A DNA stretch of 64,000 nucleotides from Glandiceps talaboti (taxonomy: Eukaryota; Hemichordata; Enteropneusta; Spengelidae), in contig NC_135570.1 of assembly GCF_964340395.1 (NCBI RefSeq), positions 13,272,822-13,336,821 of the forward strand, in the 5' to 3' direction. How positions within the stretch are numbered: position 1 is the stretch's first letter; every line of letters begins with the position of its first letter. Of the stretch, positions 50,464 through 61,915 are shown piece by piece. The position numbers were made by a program, and so were the translations under genes. The notes under the pieces were generated by a model. It was not told the origin of the DNA. It ran no database searches and saw only the letters and a list, made by a program, of their open reading frames with translations.

Positions 50464-51100
50464 ATCCACCCAAAACCCACCCACCCACCCACCCACCCAA
50501 CCACCCATCCACCCACCCACCCACCAACCAACCAACCAACCAACCAACCCTCACCTACCCACCCACACATCAACCAACAAACCAATCAACCTAGTCTTGC
50601 TGGTAGACGTTCGTGCTTTCTTTCGATACTATAAGCGAACGAAGTTCGCAGTGAGGGCTTGCCTTGGATGTTCCATCCTCGATAGCGATGTTCGGTCGTG
50701 TGTCGTATTCTATCGGAAGAACATCCGAGGTCTAGCAGATAGACTACAATCAACCGTGACCAACCAACCCACCCAACCACCAACCCATCCAGCTAACCAC
50801 CATCCCACCCACCCACCCACTCACCAACAACCAACCAACAACCAACCAACCAGCCACCAATCCAGCCACCCAACCAGTCAACCAACCAACCAACCAACCC
50901 ACCCACCAACCAACCAACCCATCAACCCACCAACCAACCAACCAACCAACCAACCAACCCACCAACCAACCAACCCATCAACCCACCAACCCACCAACCA
51001 ACCAACCAACCAACCAACCAACCAACCAACCAACCAACCAACCAACCAACCAACCAACCAACCAACCAACCAACCAACCAACCAACCAACCAACCAACCA
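50464..51100. repeat. (CCAA)n / (CCCA)n satellite-like array
   Basis: Two blocks (50464-50548 and 50757-51100) of mixed CCAA and CCCA units are separated by about 200 bp of unique sequence. On the minus strand the array reads GGTT and GGGT, which may allow two- or three-tier G-quadruplexes. Confidence 0.95.
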
Positions 51101-51625
51101 TCTTCCTTCAAATTTTCCCTCTATCCTGTATGTTCTAAGTACATCAATGACGTAAGATAATATTGACTATGCAGCAGTTGTAAACTGGTTTTGTTACGTG
51201 AGTATTCCCGGAATCCGACACCATTTCTTTCTTTCTTTCTCAATAGAATTCTTTTTCAATGACACTTAAACCCGGTGTAATTACCCGTATGTAACCCTAG
51301 CATATTCTGGTAACGACATAAATAGTATCAAACTGGCCTTAAGGAGAACAGACACGATTATAGGTATTCCATAGAATGAGGGGGATAAAAAAGAAACTCT
51401 GGAAAATGGAAAACAGCCTTGGACAATTTATTTCATCAGATATATTATAAACTTTCGTTAGAGGAAAGAGAACTGTTAATTTAATAATTAGGTATAATTC
51501 GAGAACATGAACGAGTTGACATTTCGTTCGATTGCTAAAGATAGATATGCCAACAATATGATATTACACAGTGTATACGTGTATCTTACAGACTTACGAA
51601 ATATGACACTGTGTTACATATGTAT

Positions 51626-51765
51626 ATGTTATTTGCCAAATACCGTTCCATATCTTGCTGCGAGAGGTAATTTTTCTGGTATAACGGAGAGCCGGAGGCG
51701 AGCCGTTATACCAGAAAAATTACCTCGAGCAGCAAGATGTGGAACAGTATTTGGCAAATAACATA
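51626..51765. mobile_element. Near-perfect palindromic MITE
   Basis: GTTATTTGCCAAATACCGTT ... GGTAATTTTTCTGGTATAAC, a centre of GGAGAGCCGGAGGCGAGCC, then the mirrored arm to AACAGTATTTGGCAAATAAC. The arms are about 60 bp with very few mismatches. Confidence 0.85.
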
Positions 51766-52505
51766 CTTATACGTCACCTGTGACTATGAATTCATTTTTG
51801 AATGTCTAAAAATGCTGTTTCATGTTAAAATAAAATCACTTCCGCGTTATACTGTTGAGCGTAGTATCATGCACCTCTCTGGTAACTGCAATGCGGTTGT
51901 TTACATCTCAGTTCTTAACTTTATCATCCAATTAGAGTGCGCGTTTGCTCAGTAGTATGACGTAATGTTTACTATTTGCATATCACTCATAGATATATTC
52001 AAACTTATAACCTTCAGCAGAAAAATGAGTGCGTCTTTGTTTTGCGTACTGTATTCCATTAAATTTACATAAATGTTCGTGATATACTTTGTTGTTCTAG
52101 TTAAGCCAAAAATGCACACTCTGTGGTGGTAATTTTGATATCCTTCATAAATTTAGGAATTCATGTTCACGATCGCGTGACGACCGTATCTGGACTATCG
52201 CCGTTCTGCATGGAATTTTTGACATTTTCCCTCTGACACAAAACATACAGTTCAAAGACTTGTTACAATGTATACAACGGTGATATTTTGTTCGATTGAC
52301 AACAAATTTGGCATTGGAAATGCTGGTTATAGCTCGATCTCTAGTTGTCTGCTAGATTTGTTTACAAGGGGATGTGCAGTGATCACGTGATACAACAAGC
52401 AAAAATACGGCTGTTGGTGAAAAATACGCCTGTGTATCTGCAGGGCTCTCAACCAATCAGAATGCGAGATTGGTGACAGGTGACGTATAAAGTGTCATAC
52501 CATGC
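51766..52505. mobile_element. Possible non-autonomous element with TATACGTCACCTGT ends
   Basis: CTTATACGTCACCTGTGACT at the left and GTGACAGGTGACGTATAAAG at the right are inverted relative to each other, about 740 bp apart. There is no convincing open frame. It is wedged between the palindromic MITE and a CCCCAATATT-family copy, so the true borders are uncertain. Confidence 0.5.
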
Positions 52506-52842
52506 ACGAGCCAGGTTCAACAAAAAATATGGAACATATACTCTGGTCGTTCTACGTCACGACAACGGGGGTCTATGTCACGACAACACGTGTCTACGTC
52601 ATTGGTTCTGCTGTGTTTGAAATATGAGTCAAAACGTTCAAAATTGCCATTATTTTCCCTAATTTTTCTTTTGATATTACTGGCGATGGTATATAATTAT
52701 GTTATTCTCCAAAATTGTCTTCATTCAGCCGAAAAATAGTCGCGATGTAAGGATCTAGCGACGAGTAGTGACAAAGGCCCCTTAGGTCACTCGTAAGTTC
52801 CTTGGCTGACCGAAGATAAATATTTGGGAATAACATCTAAGT
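52506..52842. mobile_element. CCCCAATATT-family element, copy 4 (inverted)
   Basis: CAACAAAAAATATGGAACAT, GTTCTACGTCACGACAAC (the ACGTCACGACA unit occurs more than once), TTATTCTCCAAAATTGTCTT, TAGTGACAAAGGCCCCTTAG and AATATTTGGGAATAACATC, matching the copy at 34600-34945. Confidence 0.75.
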
Positions 52843-55570
52843 ATAATACAACTTTAGGTACAAGTCGATTTTATTCAGTATTCATATAAGCATATCGTCT
52901 GCCATTATACGATATGAAAACAGAGATACACAGAATAATTATTAGCGAATAAGCCGAGCTAAAATTTGCATATAGGAGAACTCAATATTGACCCCAATCA
53001 GATTGAATTGACAGAGTTAATATCTTTAGATACAACTGCTAACTGTATGTAATGCTTCTTAACTCTCAACTTTATCATATTCATGTCGAGTTGTGATTGA
53101 AGTTAGTATAAAATTACCTGCATTAGGTCAAATAAAAAAAATAGTGTGTTTTGATAACCCGACCGACCTTAGTTTATGCCGCCGACCATTTTTACATGCA
53201 AAGAGGTAAAATTATGACAATTTACTTCTATTTCGCCATAGATTTGCTTGCCAAAGTATCTTCGGTTACTTTTTTCAAAATCTCTTTCCAGAGAGAAACG
53301 ATGTCATTTCAGCCTATAACACTACAGTCTGCATATTGTGTTTGTCTACTTCTGAATCACATAATTGTCTTCATTTACTTCTTTTACACCTCATCAACTG
53401 TTACAGAAGTATTATGACCAAGATTATCTTGTCTGTCGGTCGAAGTAATTAAAAAAATAAAATGTAAAATGTAAAATAAAATCCCGATCTACCTAACCTA
53501 TTTTCTGGTCATGTTATCGGAAACAAACATTTTTATGTTAATTTTTGCCTTATTCTGTTTTATACTCTGTTTTATCTCTATGTTTGTAATGTTATTTTCT
53601 GGATGCACACAACAAGCATATCAAAGCGTCGTTAGTCTACGGTGTCATTACGATTTACACCTCCACAGAGACGTTGGCGTGCAGACTAAAGCGTCGTTCA
53701 CTCGACGGTTTATGTATTTTTGATACTACAGATCTTCCGGTTACTAAATTTGATATCTTTTGACGTGAATGGCCGAATGATGGATACCCCGAGCATCCTC
53801 CTTATTATACCTCGATGTGGGGTCGCCGTCGTCTTCTATACACGTATGATATATTATCGTACATAAACCCTATAAAGTCGTTTGTGTCGGGGTCATGCGA
53901 AGGTCATCAACTTTCCAACTCTAAAACATTATTTTACTTGTCAAGTAGTTATTGAAGGTTTTTATATGCAGGTTTCTCAACCCAAACGTACTATGGAGAA
54001 TGTCCATACGTGCATTCAAGTGCATGTCGAACACACCATTCAGGTGCAACTTGATGCGAACCAATCACACATTTTTTTTCGGATACGAGAATGATGACTC
54101 TGCATTTTATTAGAAATCCCTTCAAAATCAAAATCCATAGTTTCATTTACAATATGATGATTCAATTTTAATAGTTACCATGCCAATACAATATCAACGA
54201 TACATATCATGGCATACGAACCCCAGGTTTCATTTGCTAAGAAAATAAAAACCAAAAATAGATCAGAAAGTGCTGACTTTTTAAATTTTATTATTACGTA
54301 CATATTGTATTTCGTGAGAGAATATTGTTACGTGACAGAAAACACACGTCTTAAAGTTTCAAACTTATAACTTTCATCCCGCGAAATTCAATAAAAGGAA
54401 GAATGCATGAACTAAGAATGACCGACTCCGGTTACTAACAAAGGCAAAGAAAGTATCCGTTTGTCCCGAAGCGTTTACGCATGCTCAGTACCACAACGAG
54501 TGACGTTCAATCAAACGTTGATCAGTGTAATGATACAATGATTATAAATGTTCTAGTACATTTATTGTTATGTCAACGAACACCAGTGTAGTGTGTACAC
54601 CGCATTTATTTTCGCGTTTGCCTTTGGACTACCCGGGGTGAGGATACGTTTTTCATCTGCTAGTTTGATGATCACTGATATCGAACTACTGAAATTGTCG
54701 ACTGTATCAAGTTAAAAAGTTGCTGTGTTATTGTAAGAGGCGTGGAAACACCGAATCACTTCGAGTGTTGTTTGATTGGAAACAGCTCTTCTAACACCAG
54801 AGTCGGGCATATTTCATGTTACTTGTCCGTAACTATTCCCGAAAATGAGCTAGATAGAGGGAGAGTGGTAAACGGTGTGAGTTACGTCATTGTTAACCAG
54901 GACGCCAATAGGTCAGGTACCCTGAGGTTTCTTCGCAAACTTTTAGATTAAATTACTGCATCTGTGCGGTCATTTCCAATGCCCATATTTCATTTGGACG
55001 CGTCCATTATATCGCATTACCAGCTTTTAACAATTAAGACATTTGAGACATGGAACTGCTAACGTCCCTCATTAAATGTTGTCTTCAATATACCTATGTC
55101 AGAATGGTTTTGTCCTGACGTTAAGTGCCCAGGCGCTTAAGTGTTTTAGGCGGAGTCATGTGTGGTCATCTCGTGTCGTGTTATTCTGTTCGCGAGATAT
55201 AGAAATACACTGGCTGTCAGCTTCAGCTTCCAGAGGGATACGGGTTCTATGCTTCTAATATATAGTTTGGTGATATTTCGCGACAGCATATAGGAGTTTA
55301 TTTGCTTCTCGCAGTGCAGGCTTTTGGAGTATGCGGATTTGTTTTTTGGTACTCATTCTAAGTATTGGCAAGAATGGCTAATTGGCGGTGAAAATTGACC
55401 CGTGATTGTTTGTGTGGTGGGAATTGGTCGCCAAAATTACTCTGCGACAGTTTGCTGTAATTGCAGTCTCGTTGCCTCTAAAGAGCGCATTTTTCTTATC
55501 GAGTGTTTTGGGTGTAAACAACTCATCCGCCAGCAAGTCTTCTAAACGGTGTGAAGTTTAGCACGTGAAG

Positions 55571-55853
55571 ATGAAAACCAAATTGATTCTAGTTCTGTTG
55601 GCAATCGTTCTCCGAACTACTACTAGTCACAAAGACGTCACCAATCTTTACTCGCAGAGCGAGAAAGTTTCCGCGCTTCAAGAAACATTGAAGACACTCT
55701 TAAAGTTACCGGAGATTGACACACAGGGAAAAGGCAACAGTGTCGACCCGCCGAAGCATCTTGTCCATCTCCTGGAACATTTATCAGAAGCTCGGGAATG
55801 GAGCGCAAGGAAAAATACGTGGAATACAATAAGAACACTGCAACCACGAACAG
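55571..55853 (+). CDS. BMP/TGF-beta-like ligand, first coding exon (partial gene)
   Basis: The exon encodes 94 residues plus one base and ends at a GTAGGC donor (55854). It begins with a clear signal peptide (MKTKLILVLLAIVLRTTTS). The remainder looks like the start of a TGF-beta-family prodomain: a predicted helix (VSALQETLKTLLKLPEI), a Pro-Pro-x-x-Leu-x-x-Leu-Leu segment (PPKHLVHLLEHL, about 60-71) where BMPs have PP-x-x-M-L-x-L-Y, and NTWNTIRTLQP near the end, like the NTVRSF element of BMP prodomains. The mature cystine-knot domain would lie in later exons beyond the window. Its position downstream of CFAP299 on the same strand suggests BMP3/GDF10, which is an inference from gene order. 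An in-frame ATG upstream is absent, so this start is favoured. Confidence 0.6.
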
Positions 55854-56604
55854 GTAGGCATTGTAACGTAAATGTTCCCTTCATATCATCGTATTTATCG
55901 CAGCTGTTTAAGCTTTGATGTTCCCCTTCCATTTCAATAAGAGCTATGAACTTGCGCTCCAACAGCGAACTGGCGCTGAAGTTCCATTATATGCGTCTCT
56001 ACTTTGGCATTGAAAAGATCTGCCAGGTGACTGCTGCTGTGCCGTATAAATAGTAACGTCCCGCAGATCCACTTAAGGCAGGGTATAGAATTTTTACAAA
56101 CTTGGAATACCAAAGTAGTACAGCGAAAGGGGACCAGTCCAGCAGATTGCAGAATCGATCAAATTTTCTATTCGTATTTGATTTACAATATTTCATTGCT
56201 GGTAAAGGGGTCAATGGGAATTATCACAATTTATTGACACTCTCTAGCGCAGAGCGATACATCTTACTAAACTTACAACTGAAAACATAAACTCTTCGCA
56301 TAGATACCTCTGTAAATTGAATTAAAGCAAACGCTGGCCATTCTTTACACATGTGTGTCATCCCACTTTTTCTCTTGCTGACTTTGCAGCGTGGTGTTCT
56401 AAATCAGTAATTTTACTCTGGTAAAACAGGAACACAATTTCAATCTTTCATTTTTATCTAAAAAAATCTTACTTTGGATACCATATGAACCATCGGGTCA
56501 CCTAAAAAAATATGTGAGTTATGTGTATGGATTTAATATATAACAAGTCTTGTCGAATGAACACACGACATAGCAATGTTTAGTCTTTTTCTTCTCCCGC
56601 CCTA

Positions 56605-56735
56605 GACCTAGCCAGAGTAGTCCTGTTTGCGGACGGGACTCGATGATGACAATATTACTTCCCTTCTCCGTGTCAGAATCGAGTCCGTACACCGTTTGAA
56701 AGCAGGGCTACTCTGGCCTAGCTTATATTGCATGG
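56605..56735. mobile_element. Hairpin MITE, GGACTCGAT family, copy 1
   Basis: CTAGCCAGAGTAGTCCTG ... GGACTCGATGATGACAATAT faces ATCGAGTCC ... GCAGGGCTACTCTGGCCTAG. A relative lies at 58105-58235. Confidence 0.65.
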
Positions 56736-58104
56736 CCTAGAAATGATTTTCTACCGCTTCGCGAGAGTGAGATTTACTCACTGACTTACTGAAGTCGTCG
56801 TGTCGTGACCTTTTGGTAGTATAATGACTAATATGTGTTTTTTATCAGTTTAATTTAGAAGATGGGATGAAACGACTTTGTTAGGCTTCCCTTATCTCCT
56901 GCATCCGAATCCACTTTCGTTAAAATGTAATCAAAACCTTGAGGTCTCAGTCACAGATTGAAACTTAACTCGAGATATCATCAATAGGGCAACTACTCGC
57001 GATTACGTCCATAAAAAAACAAGCCGAAACCATCTCCTCACTAAGCACTACATTTTGTAATTAACCAAAAACCATCAATAAATTGCGTCGTCGGGAAAAG
57101 TAAAGAACGCCGATGTTGAGATGTGACGACTTTATTTGTGTCTTTGGGAACATGACGATTAAAAAAAAAGGAATATCGTGGATGTAATTGAAACTAGGAA
57201 AATTACCCTGATTGGGAACTAATTCCCAGTGTAATTTTATGAATTAGATTTGACGTCATATTGTGATATCATCACGTGATTGAAATGTATACTCAGATAC
57301 TGAGAAGGGAAGTTAAGGAAAACGAGAACGGCGACGCTGAAGCTTTCTACGGTGACCCGAGTCAGTGACATGATAAGGGAGTTCCATGTTTGGAACAAGT
57401 GTGCGGTATGAAGAATGTTCATACGATCGCATTCAGAAGTAAACAACTCCATGTAAAAGTTTGTGTAGAAATATGCAGTTACAGGAGTCCGATTTCCGAA
57501 ATACTGCCGATCATTGACGATCAATGACGAGTGTGACATAGTGGCATGCCACAAGATATGAATATATGATATACCCTTACTGAGGATGATCTCACTCCAG
57601 AAAAACAAGTTTGCACAACCACGATCAATTATCATCAATTAGGGGTCGTTTTAGACTACAAATTGTTTAATTATTAAGCTGAAAGGATCAAGGTGGACAC
57701 AAATTGCTGGCAATTTTCTTTGTCAAAGTTACGTTTTGTTTTGTAAGATGGCATATGTCTTTTGTTTTTAACATTAATTCAATACTTTGTTGGCCATAAC
57801 ATGATCGCAAAAAAGGGTGCCACTTTAAGCAGTGCATTTTGGGTGTCTTCCAGTGCATATATCGTTTGTGTGTAGTTTATCATCGCCAGGATGAGCAGAA
57901 ATCGATTCCCGCCAAAATACGTACGAAGTACAATCTCTATGGTAACCCGTTGAAATAACAATTATTATACCGCACAGTTAGTTTCGGGAGGGTGGGGTGG
58001 GAGGAAGGGCAAAGACCCCCCTGAAAAATGAGTCAATACACCCCGTGCTCACACAAAATACAGAGATGATGGCAGAGTTTAAACTGCAACCTTAGCTCTT
58101 GATC

Positions 58105-58235
58105 TAGTCCTGCCTGGGAGTCATGCTTGCAGACGAAGTACAGGACTCGATTTTGACAATGCTCCCGGTGAAGGAGAAGGGGGGGGGGGGGGCAATTGTA
58201 TGAATCGAGTCCCGATTTACTCAATCTGTGAACAG
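58105..58235. mobile_element. Hairpin MITE, GGACTCGAT family, copy 2 (diverged)
   Basis: CTAGTCCTGCCTGG ... ACAGGACTCGATTTTGACAA, a poly-G centre, then AATCGAGTCCCGATTTACTC. One arm is degraded. Confidence 0.5.
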
Positions 58236-58744
58236 TATCACTCTTGACAATGCCATTACATGTCAATAGGCCGACACAAACTGTGAATTTCATTGACCGT
58301 ACGATTTGTTTTTGACACCCAACTGAAATTCGATGTCTGCACGAAAACGTTCTGGGGGTCTCTAAATTAGACGACGGAACCCCGGCAACGTAAGTTGAAA
58401 ACACGGAGAGTGATGGGAAGGATAGTAATTTGAAAATGATGTCGTTGCCATAGCGACAAGTTCAGCACCAGTTATACAAACAAGTAAATTAATGTGCATG
58501 GATCAATATTTGTGAAGCGTATATAACTGCTAAGTATATGTAAATTATTGACAGTACATACAGTATATTTACACAAGGGTAGTTGTACACCAACTAATCT
58601 GTTTGATCACTTTCTCTCAGTTAATACCATCCTATTGTATTGGCTACAGCATATAGTAATTGACTAAGTGACTAGAATCATTTCACGATCAGCTAGTGTA
58701 AAAGATGTTTTGAACGACGAAACACACGGTACAGTTAAACAAAT

Positions 58745-58916
58745 GCATACATACATACATACATACATACACACACATACATACATACATACATATACAC
58801 ACATACATACATACATACATACATACATACATACATACATACATACACACACACGCATACATACATACATACATACATACATACATACATACATACATAC
58901 ATACACACACACATAG

Positions 58917-58947
<31 letters not shown>

Positions 58948-59101
58948 CATACATACATACATACATACATACACACATACACACATACACACATACATAC
59001 ATACATACATACATACATACATACATACATACATACATACATACATACATACATACATACATACATACATACATACATACATACATACATACATACATAC
59101 A
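58745..59101. repeat. (ATAC)n array
   Basis: About 357 bp of ATAC with ACAC and GTTAC interruptions; the third large array of this motif in the window. Confidence 0.97.
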
Positions 59102-60770
59102 GTGTAAAAGAAAACAAACAACATAATACACAAACTGTTCAGTAAAGTTTAAGAAAGGAGATATCTCCAAATTGCCATTATTAAGATAGCTCGTCATATC
59201 TTTTCTACATTTATTTTAATAGCCCCAAATATTTCAAAAAAAATCTCTGGGCTAATTATATCGTGACGTCAGTAAATTTTTGTAACTTTTATAATGCAAC
59301 ATAACTTAGATATTCGTAATCTTTAATTTAACTTATTTCATAAACATAACTGACTTAAAAAGACAACGGATCCAATGCAAAGACAACAGTAGAGCGGATA
59401 GTGTCTAAACTAATCGTAAAATGGTACTAAATTCGCACCTATTTGTTGAATATACTGATTGACCTACCCGTCGTTGGTTTGTTTCATCGACTTATTTATT
59501 TGTTGATAGGACTATCTGCATGACACGTAGTTTACAGCTCACAATGAATGAAGTCGAGTGTGTGTGTAAAGTATTTAACATTTACCATCTAAGCAAGTAT
59601 TGTACCGTCATTAGCAAACATTCTTTCCCCTCATGTTAATCCGATTTTTAGTGCTTTCAAACTATCATGGAGGTATACTTGCGTAACGATTCACGTGAGG
59701 AGTATTAGATGTAAACCCCTGCCATTGATCGGCTGCTCTCTAAGCTAATCTCCTTCACTCTGTTTTTGTTTAGAAATCAATTGAATTGTTTCCGGTTATC
59801 AATTAGGCAAAAACACTTGAAAAGTACTGCGACATTGCCGACCTCGTGTACACCAGAACTTTTTAATATGCAGAATCTAGCCGTTGGTTTTCGAATCATA
59901 ATCAAAGACAACACACAACGGTCAGCCTTCAGATTTAAAACCTTGAGTACTGTATTTTGTAAATATTAGAAGACACTAGATTTTGCGATTTATCCAATTT
60001 TTGATCGTTTTACTTTTAATGTATTTACCGAATGGCAAAAGACTCGTAAAATGAATTGACACATATCGGCCTGTGAGCATGATATATTAAGCTGTGTCGT
60101 ATGGCGAGTTGACAGGCTCTCAAAGTAGAACGTGACAGGTTGCCATTAAGAAATGGCGAAAACAGCATTAACATTCTCATTGCACTGTCATCATTTTTAT
60201 AGAAGATAGTATGGAAATTGTGGACCTGCAGGTTGTACAGAAACGTACTTTTATTATAAATTGATAAATTAGGTTACTGTTACAGTAACAGTTTTGTTTA
60301 GAAAGCATTGAACTTGAAGACAAGTAGTAAAACCATATAAAACAGTTTTGAAACAAGTTCATGTAAAACATGTTACAAGCTTGTCATAATTTGATCATAT
60401 AAAAAAACTATATATTAAAGGGACACATGCTGTGTTGATACATTAAAGGGACACATACTGAGTTTATATGTTTTTGGGGTGTAATGTGTTATGTATATTA
60501 AAAGGTACTCAAAGTATTCTACTTGCTGAAGGATACGTATACTAAACCATCACTTGAAATTAACTGAACTCAAACCTGGTATTAGGATATAATTTATAAA
60601 CGATCCGATGATGTAATATACTATACGTATCAAAAAATGTACACGAACTCCCAACTATATGCAATCAACAGTAACTGTTCTAAGAATGACAGAACACAAA
60701 TTGTAAAGTCATAGAAGGTATGCATTGACTAGAATAGTTAAAGTCAATATTTTCATGTATGCAACTAACT

Positions 60771-60775
<5 letters not shown>

Positions 60776-60863
<88 letters not shown>
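60776..60863. repeat. (CT)n microsatellite
   Basis: About 88 bp of uninterrupted CT dinucleotides. Confidence 0.98.
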
Positions 60864-60865
<2 letters not shown>

Positions 60866-61595
60866 CATACACAGATATGCTCGTCCATTACCTATTATAT
60901 TTATGCTAACGAAACAAACACCTTATCATCATAATGTCAACATTTTGTTCACAATGCACCTGTCAAAATTCAGTTGATAAACATAGTTGTGTCTATTTCA
61001 ATGTAAGTAACAACCCTCAACTTCATCCATAATCAATTAGCCACTAGGAACATATCGGGTTTTCAACAATTGGCAACATTCCAAGTCTTTGAAATCGACA
61101 TCACTGCAGTTGTACCATTTCAATGTACATATACACAGTGATGAACTAACTTCCTCAGTTTTAATAACACGACATGGCTTCATTTGTTTTGAGAGAAACG
61201 CATGACAGTTTGACCGGAAGACATATTTGAATTTCATAGCGGTCATTTGATTTATATATGTAATAATAATAAAAACCTCTAAAAAAAAATTAAAAATGTT
61301 TACGACGTGAATAAGGCTGTTCCAAACAGGATATTATGGGCAGATGTTTTTGATGAAGATTGATATTAATTATTCATATTTTAATACGTTCAAGGCTATT
61401 AGTAACTTTTCATTGAAAAAAAATTGTACGGTTTTGGGTGGGACGAGTACTGAATTATTTATACTATAATATCAACAAACTCCACAACTTGTTTTTGTAG
61501 TTTCTTCATTATATATGTCATCTCCCCAAGATTTGTGTGATCTTGACCCAAATTTTGAGAGGCTACAAGAACGGGAAATATTAACTACGACCCAT

Positions 61596-61915
61596 AACAC
61601 CAAAGTAAAGTATTTTCTGTATGTGCCACAGTCGTTTATAGCATCCATATCCAGTGTAAAAGTATACTGTTTCATTTGCTAATTGACTGCATTAGAAAGG
61701 CCACATGCTAGGCTTGTAAATAAACCAACTGAAACAGTGTACTTTTACACTTGATATGAATGCTATAAATGAGTGCAGCACATAGAGAAAGTGCTTTACT
61801 TCAGTGTTACTTGTTGTATTAGCAAATGAAACAGTATACTTTTACACTTGATATGGATGCTATAAACTAGTGTAGCACAGAGAGAAAGTGCTTTACTTCA
61901 GAGTTACTAGTTGTA
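61596..61915. repeat. Three copies of a roughly 85-bp unit, one inverted
   Basis: The unit contains GAAACAGTATACTTTTACAC, TTGATATGGATGCTATAAA and AAAGTGCTTTACTTCAG. It is inverted at about 61596-61681 and direct at about 61728-61815 and 61821-61915. Confidence 0.85.

Noticed and set aside
50316-51160. Open frames rich in Thr-Asn-Gln-Pro or Gly-Trp-Leu-Val
   Set aside because: Translations of the CCAA/CCCA array.
57237-57638. 133-codon minus-strand open frame
   Set aside because: No signal, domain or repeated structure I can identify; it lies inside the probable intron of the BMP-like gene. RNA evidence would be needed.
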